Source of the DNA: Bugula neritina
Lineage: Eukaryota > Bryozoa > Gymnolaemata > Cheilostomatida > Bugulidae
Assembly: GCA_964035545.1 (NCBI GenBank)
Contig: OZ037765.1
Span: 16,672,698-16,736,697 of the forward strand
Direction: 5' to 3'
Length of the DNA stretch: 64,000 nt
Position 1 is the stretch's first letter; every line of letters begins with the position of its first letter. Below, in pieces: positions 59,601 through 64,000 of the stretch. The notes under the pieces are model-generated. The model saw only the letters and a list, made by a program, of their open reading frames with translations. It was not told the DNA's origin and searched no databases. The position numbers and the translations under genes were made by a program.

Positions 59601-60981
59601 TCTGGCTATCCCAGATGCATCAGCCCCAACAGTGGCCAGGGCACTAGACCAACATGTATTCTGTTATTTTGGGCTTCCCGAACAGATACACTCTGATCAA
59701 GGCGCTCAATTCCAGTCTCAACTGATGAGCGACCTTTGCCACCTCTGGGGAGTAAATCAGAGCAGGACCACCCCCTACCACCCTCAAGGTAACGGGGTGG
59801 TGGAGCGCAACAACCGGATGCTAGGTGATGCGCTCCGGAGTCTCCTCCTTGGACGAGGTCAAGAGGAATGGGATACGGTGTTGCCGCAAGTCATGCGTGC
59901 ATACCGTAGCACCCCACACACCAGTACTGGTGAGACCCCAAACCTCTTGATGCTCGGGAGAGAGACTCGTGTCCCTGACCATCTCACCTATCACGTTCCA
60001 GAGCAGGATAACTCAGTCCATGAGTATGCCAGTGAACTAGTGGAACGGATGAAGGCCGCACACGAGATACTGCGTCAACAGCAGTGGAAGGTGCGGCACG
60101 AAGATTCCGATGAACCACCCCTCTATCAAAGAGGAGATAAGGTGTGGATGGTCAATTACCGTAGGCGCCGCGGACAGGCTGATAAGCTGAAGCCTAAGTT
60201 CGTAGGCCCCTACGTGGTCGTCGAGGCTATGCCCAATCATACGTACAAGATTGAGCGCTCAGGACAGGTGTCTATCCAGAATGAGTCTCGCTTGAAACCG
60301 TATTGGGCTAGCCCTGACGGAGTGGGAGAAGCCCCCCCGTTGTTAGAGCCCAGGAGGCAGACAACGACGCGCGGGCGACGGCGGCATGGACCTGAATACG
60401 AAGTGGTCATACCGCGGGAGGAAAACTTGGTGAGAGAGGAGCGGCAGCTTTTGTCAACAGAAGCATGTCCGCCACCGCCAAGTCTAATTCCATCACTTCC
60501 AGAAACCGAGCCGGTTCCGGAAGTGCAAACCCCCACGGAGGGAGGGGCTCCATCTGGAGAACAAGAAGAGGTGACCACTAACGGTGAAGTAGAGACGCCA
60601 TTAGAGGCCCCTACTAACGAACCGGCAAGCGTGTCACCCCCCCTAGAAAGGGGACAGCGTACGAGGAAGCCCCCACCGTATTTGAAAGACTTCATATGTG
60701 ACTGCATTAGAAGCGGCGCACATGAAAGTCTAGGGGAAAACCGTACGATAAAATGTTGGAGTTGTGAACCCCACGCAAATATCAACTTTTGCGAGGGCGG
60801 AATAGTGGGAGGAATTAATGCGCGTAAAGCAAATAGTTCCGACCTCGTGCCTCAGAAACGATGCTCAGCCTTTTCTTATGCTGACATCGCCAAAGGCAGA
60901 CGTATCTCACAACCAGCTCCAACCTTACCAAGAACGTTGAGTATGGACATTAATACCGAGTTCCCAGGTAAGCCAGTATAA
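56695..60981 (+). CDS. pol: pol polyprotein (PR-RT-RNase H-integrase), 1,428 aa
   Basis: Copies the element RNA into DNA and inserts it. Aspartic protease: LLDSGCTTN, Asp30. Reverse transcriptase: WRFCVDYRKLN, LPFGLTSAPATFQ and catalytic YLDD at 460-463. RNase H: DTDASDQNVGA (Asp607), TRKELLAV, RTDHASL. Integrase: zinc-binding H875, H879, C909, C912, then the D941, D1001, E1037 triad with 35 residues between the last two. GPY/F module with GPY at 1171-1173. A tail of about 200 residues follows, Pro/Glu-rich and then cysteine-bearing (CDCIRSGAH; CWSCEPHANINFC). The frame is intact throughout. The ATG at 56695 lies in the nine-G context and may not be the true start, because pol is usually made as a gag-pol fusion. 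Confidence 0.95.
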   Translation: MRGGVKVQPHGESYFLPGKVAGNAVTFLLDSGCTTNLLSRRVFEALPRRDRDRVRPYTGEHGTLADGSCIPFYGIIELPGRVRDQAVQETFIIGQLEEDAILGMPFLKQHQCRIDFSKSVVLMGGRELACVDKFGRPLVGGVQVVRNCTVPGRSRATIHCRVNSNRIARLGVVESAHEKIQLASSLNRLTERGEVLVQCVNPFTEPIELPAGSMLGRFHSVQEEDVGPSLGDATEAPPRHPIQGRGAVPTHLRELYETASGGCASNRERQAMAKLLRDYGDVFSSGENDVGLTGIVRHEIPLTAGTAPVRQPTRRLGPEKEKEVSRQVRDLLDRGLIEPAHSAWSSPVVLVRKKDGSWRFCVDYRKLNSVTIQDAYPLPRIDESLDALAGSKYFSTLDLLSGYWQVPLSPDAQEKAAFITRDGLWKWKVLPFGLTSAPATFQRLMEQVLSGLHWKTLLVYLDDVIVISPDFETHVSRLQEVFERLRGAGLKLKPSKCALLQPEVKYLGHVVGRNGVATDPEKVRAVEDWVTPQDLTGLRAFLGLVGYYRQYIPDFAGIAQPLNRLTAKGVTWQWTPVEQEAFDRLKGCLLTAPILAYPDPTLEYILDTDASDQNVGAVLSQVQEGREVVVAYYSKSLSPAERNYCTTRKELLAVIKSVKHFRPYLYGRKFRLRTDHASLIWLCRRAEPSSQVARWLEILAEFSYRIEHRPGKRHSNADGLSRRPDGGCKQCLNIEKRDGGPPRCELETLAHHGAPFDWDQGQLRQRVDESPEDVQNLRANPVLAGNVRELKKLQEELPGVVADIYRAKREGRRPSEERIRQGCAEFRLYCQRWDSLRIGQDGFLTISLAASGRHPERKRVVCPAAIRRELIWDTHKQAHAGVKRVISKLRLRWYWPQMERDVRLRVKQCEICQASKHSRPPGEAGRRRLYAGRPWQVVAVDLVGPMPLTPRGNNWILVLTDHFTRWADALAIPDASAPTVARALDQHVFCYFGLPEQIHSDQGAQFQSQLMSDLCHLWGVNQSRTTPYHPQGNGVVERNNRMLGDALRSLLLGRGQEEWDTVLPQVMRAYRSTPHTSTGETPNLLMLGRETRVPDHLTYHVPEQDNSVHEYASELVERMKAAHEILRQQQWKVRHEDSDEPPLYQRGDKVWMVNYRRRRGQADKLKPKFVGPYVVVEAMPNHTYKIERSGQVSIQNESRLKPYWASPDGVGEAPPLLEPRRQTTTRGRRRHGPEYEVVIPREENLVREERQLLSTEACPPPPSLIPSLPETEPVPEVQTPTEGGAPSGEQEEVTTNGEVETPLEAPTNEPASVSPPLERGQRTRKPPPYLKDFICDCIRSGAHESLGENRTIKCWSCEPHANINFCEGGIVGGINARKANSSDLVPQKRCSAFSYADIAKGRRISQPAPTLPRTLSMDINTEFPGKPV

Positions 60982-60998
60982 GTCTTGTATTCCTATTC

Positions 60999-61628
60999 AT
61001 GGAAACGGGCTCGATGCCAGTAGATTCTGAACTAATTCAGCAGATTGAATCAGAATTACTGGGAACCACGTTTCATGTGAATGACGATGAAGACACTGTA
61101 ATGGCCGATGGTCTGTTAGACCTGGAGCTAGACACTGTTCTTGGTCAGTCCACACATGATTCATCAGTTCCTCGAGTGCATTCCAAAAGCAGTGACTCTC
61201 AGGCTAGCAATGGTCGACAGTCACTAGAATTAGGTTGTAAAGATCCACCGCGATCTAACACTAATTCTACTTTTGTAGACACACTCGCGCCCGTCTCTCC
61301 GGGCATGCCTTCTCTAGAGATGGCGTGGGACGCAGAGCCGGCCCCAACAACTTCTACCACCAGGAAACTGCCACCCCAGTTGGAAGCAACCTCCAACTGG
61401 ATTACCCCTGCCACAGAGAGAGAGATCAGGACCCATCAAGGAGGTGAGAGTAATCGTGAATGCAACCTCTGCCAACAGCGATTCACGACTCACCGCAGAC
61501 TAAAAGTACACTTGCCGCAACACTACGTCACCACTTCTGCCCTTGCGGAGAATATAGCTACAATCGTGATTACCTGTTGCGGCACCAACGTACTATGCAG
61601 TGTTATCAAGGGCATGTCTATGAAGTAG
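60999..61628 (+). CDS. extra ORF, 5' part: acidic protein with a C2H2 zinc finger
   Basis: Begins 17 bp after the pol stop, 209 aa. The N-terminal half is acidic and Ser-rich (HVNDDEDTVMADGLLDLELD). A classical C2H2 finger is at residues 155-175: C155, C158, F162, L168, H171, H175. After this, the frame runs into unlikely sequence while another frame takes over. Zinc-finger ORFs are not part of the standard Ty3/gypsy plan; the role is unknown, and nucleic-acid binding is an inference from the finger. It could be a captured host gene fragment. Confidence 0.65.
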   Translation: METGSMPVDSELIQQIESELLGTTFHVNDDEDTVMADGLLDLELDTVLGQSTHDSSVPRVHSKSSDSQASNGRQSLELGCKDPPRSNTNSTFVDTLAPVSPGMPSLEMAWDAEPAPTTSTTRKLPPQLEATSNWITPATEREIRTHQGGESNRECNLCQQRFTTHRRLKVHLPQHYVTTSALAENIATIVITCCGTNVLCSVIKGMSMK

Positions 61629-62071
61629 ACGAATCATCCTATCCTGCCTTTCTCAACGCCATCAAACCACTCATCACTGACTCAGCTCGGCTATCTCGCC
61701 TGGAGCAAGGCTTCCCTTCCCCGCGGCCCATCATCTCTGGAGCCGCAGATAAACCTACCCAGTCTGCTAACTCTCCACCTCGCAATCCTCTACGCATGCC
61801 GCATACCTTTCCTCGTGTCGTACTACAGAGGGTCGACACAAATGCATATACACTCCCTCCTCCCCTTCCATCTTCAGAGCGGAAAAGACACAGACAGCCG
61901 ACTTCCTCTCGCTCGTCCCCCTGGGCCCGCAACCTACGTGAAGTAGAAGCTAGGGCGCACGACTTGGAGCAAGAAGTGTACAGGCTGGCCCCACGAGTAC
62001 AGGCTGCATCCAGTGAACTCAAATACTTACAGGAGTCTATTAAACGCATGAAGCGTGCGGCCCGCAGTTAA
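61460..62071 (+). CDS. extra ORF, 3' part: Cys/His motif and coiled coil
   Basis: Overlaps the previous ORF by 169 bp in a different frame (one base back). The likely real coding begins near 61520, where the translation becomes RHHFCPCGEYSYNRDYLLRH, with C27, C29, H42 and C48 forming a second, atypical finger. A Pro/Ser/Arg-rich middle follows, and the C-terminus is probably a coiled coil (REVEARAHDLEQEVYRL; SSELKYLQESIKRMKRA). The two fingers sit back to back across the frame change, which suggests one protein split by a one-base indel or joined by a frameshift. Confidence 0.65.
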   Translation: MQPLPTAIHDSPQTKSTLAATLRHHFCPCGEYSYNRDYLLRHQRTMQCYQGHVYEVDESSYPAFLNAIKPLITDSARLSRLEQGFPSPRPIISGAADKPTQSANSPPRNPLRMPHTFPRVVLQRVDTNAYTLPPPLPSSERKRHRQPTSSRSSPWARNLREVEARAHDLEQEVYRLAPRVQAASSELKYLQESIKRMKRAARS

Positions 62072-62345
62072 CTCGAATCTACCTACAACTCCATACTACT
62101 CATTTCCCTACCTCTCTGTGGCATTCCCTACCGTAATGGTGGCACGTACTCTACATGTAGATAGGACCTTCTCTTGCTTATTACTTAGTGTGCACGTTAT
62201 ATATACCTGTATATTTTTTATCAGTTGTTGTTTTTTTTTTGTATATACTTTTATACTGTTCTCTTACCCCCCCACAACGAAGTATACGTTTTTTTTATGT
62301 GAATTTTATTTTATCAGAAAGTGGGCTTTCTGCTGGAGGGGGCAG
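62072..62345 (+). other. 3' untranslated part of the element with polypurine tract
   Basis: T-rich non-coding sequence, then a purine-rich run GGAGGGGGCAG (62335-62345) immediately before the 3' LTR. This is the expected site for plus-strand DNA priming. Confidence 0.75.
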
Positions 62346-62650
62346 TGTGGTGGCTCGTGGAGCTACCAGCAACACAATACGCAAGGTTGCGTATTGACCC
62401 GGAACAATGTATTAGCCAATTAGCTAGGCTGTTTTATAAGTAATAGTAGCCGCTTCGCGCTACTAGCTCAGTTGAGGATAGTGCTGTAAACTAAATAGAC
62501 GTGCGTATCATTACTGTTGTACATTGGATTTTTATTATGTATTCTTGTATTAAATATAACGATATCTACTCGACTTAACTGGTGAAGTTTCTCTAGTGTT
62601 AAATAGACTCTCTTGGTGGCACATCAACCCTAAATCTGAAAACTATAACA
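62346..62650 (+). repeat. 3' LTR (305 bp)
   Basis: No difference from the 5' LTR was found by eye over 305 bp, including the inverted repeat at 62375-62396. It is followed by GTAT, the target-site duplication. Confidence 0.95.
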
Positions 62651-62839
62651 GTATTTAATTTTATATTATTTATTATTAATTATTTGATATTATTTCAATA
62701 AATATTTTTTATATAGTTTTTTAGCAACTATAATGAACAACTATAAGTATGAGAGGTCATAATTCACAAGATACTAATAGTGTAATAGATGTTGGGGTAA
62801 CTTTTTAGAAATTGCCTGCTCTTGTATTATTTTTACCTG
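62651..62839. other. AT-rich flank of the LTR element
   Basis: Starts with the right copy of the 4-bp target duplication. Otherwise simple AT-rich sequence. Confidence 0.4.
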
Positions 62840-63130
62840 TCCGAATTTTTCTTTGTTTTGTGAACCGATCTTCAGCCGAAGTCGGAAGGTACCGAAATAC
62901 GGGTATCCGGTCTTCGACCAGTGTTCAGTGGAATTTTCTAGAAGTCGGGAATGCTGATTTCTCAAGTATAAAAGGAGGGGAATTTCCAGTGTAGAATCAA
63001 TCTACCACTAGAGCTCGCCGAAGACATGCCTAGGAAAAAGGCTTACTATTATATATACTGTACACAATAAAGAATTCTACACTTGGAAAACCTTCTCTGC
63101 TCTTTCTCTCACTCACAATGAGTTATGTTC
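62840..63130 (+). mobile_element. LTR-like promoter/poly(A) fragment, copy B
   Basis: Matches the layout of the island at 16160-16500: TATAAAAG (62967-62974), TTTCCAGTG, GAGCTCGCCGAAG and AATAAA (63066-63071), in the same orientation. Unrelated to the LTRs of the neighbouring element. Upstream it has short inverted words (CTTCAGCCGAAGTCGG). Probably a solo LTR or LTR fragment of a different family. Confidence 0.4.
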
Positions 63131-63199
63131 TCTGATTAATTATCCCACCTCACAAAACTATCACAATAGCAATACTAATAGTAATACCATTAGTCTAAT

Positions 63200-63275
63200 A
63201 CTCATTCACAATGAGCTATGACTTGGTCTTAAACTTAATCACTAATGATAAAGTCATGGCTCAACGTGAATGAGT
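63200..63275. repeat. imperfect inverted repeat, 25-bp arms
   Basis: Arms 63200-63224 and 63251-63275 pair with three mismatches around a 26-base loop (ACTCATTCACAATGAGCTAT against its partner). A partial direct copy of the left arm (CTCACTCACAATGAGTTATG) lies near 63107. Confidence 0.65.
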
Positions 63276-63299
63276 AAGTGTAAGATTAACTAACTTATT

Positions 63300-63725
63300 A
63301 AGTGAATGAGTCAAAGTGCTCTACCCATCTGTCACATTGGACAGAAATTTCTGTGTTTACTGAGCTATCCTTCTGCTTTAGAATAAAGCATAATCAAGTA
63401 ACTGGTCCAACAGTTTCTTTGATAGCGGAGTATATTGCTTTTGCATCCCCTTTGTCGTGTGCATGTTCTATTTTTGTGGAATGGAAATCTCAGCATATTT
63501 TAGCAGATTTTTTGGCACTTTGTTGAGTTTCAGTAAAACAGGCTCTCAGCTCATGTTGGGCAATTTTTGTGGGTTTTGACTTCATCCTCAAGGGTGTTTG
63601 TTTCTTTTTTCTACAAGTTCTATTAATGCTAGAGAGGCAGTGTACCAGTTTGCATGCCCTTTCCTCTTTCCAAAACATTAAAAGGATTTGCTGTGAATCA
63701 CATTTTTTAGGTTGTTTCATATATT
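63300..63725 (-). pseudogene. LINE remnant (endonuclease-RT connecting region)
   Basis: The minus strand reads DKGDAKAIYSAIKETVGPVT and, after a stop, CDRWVEHFDSF, the pattern of the segment before the reverse transcriptase in many non-LTR retrotransposons (...K.F...K..YGP..., RW.EHF..L). At least two in-frame stops show that it is dead. Its 5' part may extend to the window end, but that is not clear. Confidence 0.5.
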
Positions 63726-64000
63726 GTTTGAGTTGAGGCCATGAAAGATGTATGCATCACCAAGTTTTAGACTGAGAGAATCACAGCATTCATCTATGAA
63801 TGAATTTTCTCGTTGCAATGATATGGCTTTGGCTGATGCTGTATACTTGACAGCACAAGGTTATAACCAGAATCTTAGTGGGCACTGTGATAGTGCCTTG
63901 CGTTGCAGACCTTTGTGCAGCTGTACTGCCGTTATTACCTTGATTTAGGTTGGCATCGTGGTTTCTATGAGTCTTTCCAGAAACCAAAGAATTTGTGATA
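63726..64000. other. unassigned end of window
   Basis: No supported gene. It may be a continuation of the LINE remnant on the minus strand. Confidence 0.25.

Larger units (their letters stand above)
55202..62650 (+). mobile_element. Ty3/gypsy (Metaviridae-type) LTR retrotransposon
   Basis: A full-length 7.45-kb element: LTR, primer-binding site, gag, pol, extra ORF, purine tract, LTR. The two 305-bp LTRs appear identical by eye, begin TG and end CA, and the element is flanked by GTAT on both sides (55198-55201 and 62651-62654). The pol order protease, reverse transcriptase, RNase H, integrase with a GPY/F module places it in Ty3/gypsy. Pol is uninterrupted, which with identical LTRs indicates recent insertion. 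Gag-pol is clearly more GC-rich than the host DNA. The gag/pol junction and the extra ORF are split between frames, so whether this copy is fully active is unclear. No chromodomain and no envelope-like gene were seen. Confidence 0.95.

Noticed and set aside
60237-60785. 182-aa minus-strand ORF within pol
   Set aside because: Antisense shadow produced by the GC-rich coding of the integrase and tail.
62055-62423. 122-aa hydrophobic ORF spanning into the 3' LTR, possible envelope-like membrane protein
   Set aside because: It is Phe/Tyr/Ser-rich only because the region is T-rich, it crosses the purine tract and LTR boundary, and it has no envelope motif.
1-64000. CRISPR arrays, operons, ribosome-binding sites, tRNA and rRNA genes
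   Set aside because: The DNA is intron-bearing eukaryotic; no spaced identical repeats, rRNA stretches or convincing tRNA cloverleaf were found by reading.

Overview
The window is animal (metazoan) nuclear DNA, not bacterial. It is AT-rich, its genes are cut by many short GT-AG introns, and it carries a typical animal multidomain gene and metazoan-type transposons. A marine invertebrate, possibly a lophotrochozoan such as a mollusc, would fit, but nothing in the sequence proves the phylum.

Layout. (1) 523-12291, minus strand: a five-exon gene of unknown function, about 263 residues, whose splice phases agree throughout. (2) 12292-19799: a mostly empty AT-rich stretch with one LTR-like promoter fragment (about 16.2-16.5 kb), a cysteine-rich ORF (17.1-17.3 kb) and quasi-palindromic simple repeats. 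(3) 19800-46906, plus strand: a complete PTPN13-like (PTP-BAS/PTP-BL) tyrosine phosphatase gene. I reconstructed it as 47 coding exons, with the reading frame kept across all 46 introns, giving about 3,103 residues in the order KIND, FERM, five PDZ domains and a C-terminal PTP domain. (4) 47824-48734, plus strand: a candidate two-exon small gene of unknown function. (5) 50537-53945: an old DNA transposon with roughly 150-bp terminal inverted repeats and TA flanks, holding decayed minus-strand coding remnants, including the 3' part of a LINE. (6) 55202-62650: a Ty3/gypsy LTR retrotransposon with two 305-bp LTRs that look identical by eye and a GTAT target-site duplication. It contains gag, a pol with all its catalytic residues, and an extra zinc-finger ORF upstream of the 3' LTR. 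(7) 62651-64000: a second LTR-like promoter fragment, a hairpin repeat and a LINE remnant on the minus strand.

How the parts relate. The phosphatase gene is the only host gene that can be named confidently. By family knowledge it is a submembrane scaffold (FERM plus PDZ domains) that brings a tyrosine phosphatase to membrane receptors and junction proteins. The retrotransposon is much more GC-rich than its surroundings and has inserted between genes, so it breaks none of them. The most unusual material lies in this element: the gag/pol junction uses three reading-frame segments, there is a downstream zinc-finger ORF in two overlapping frames, and the integrase is followed by a cysteine-bearing tail.
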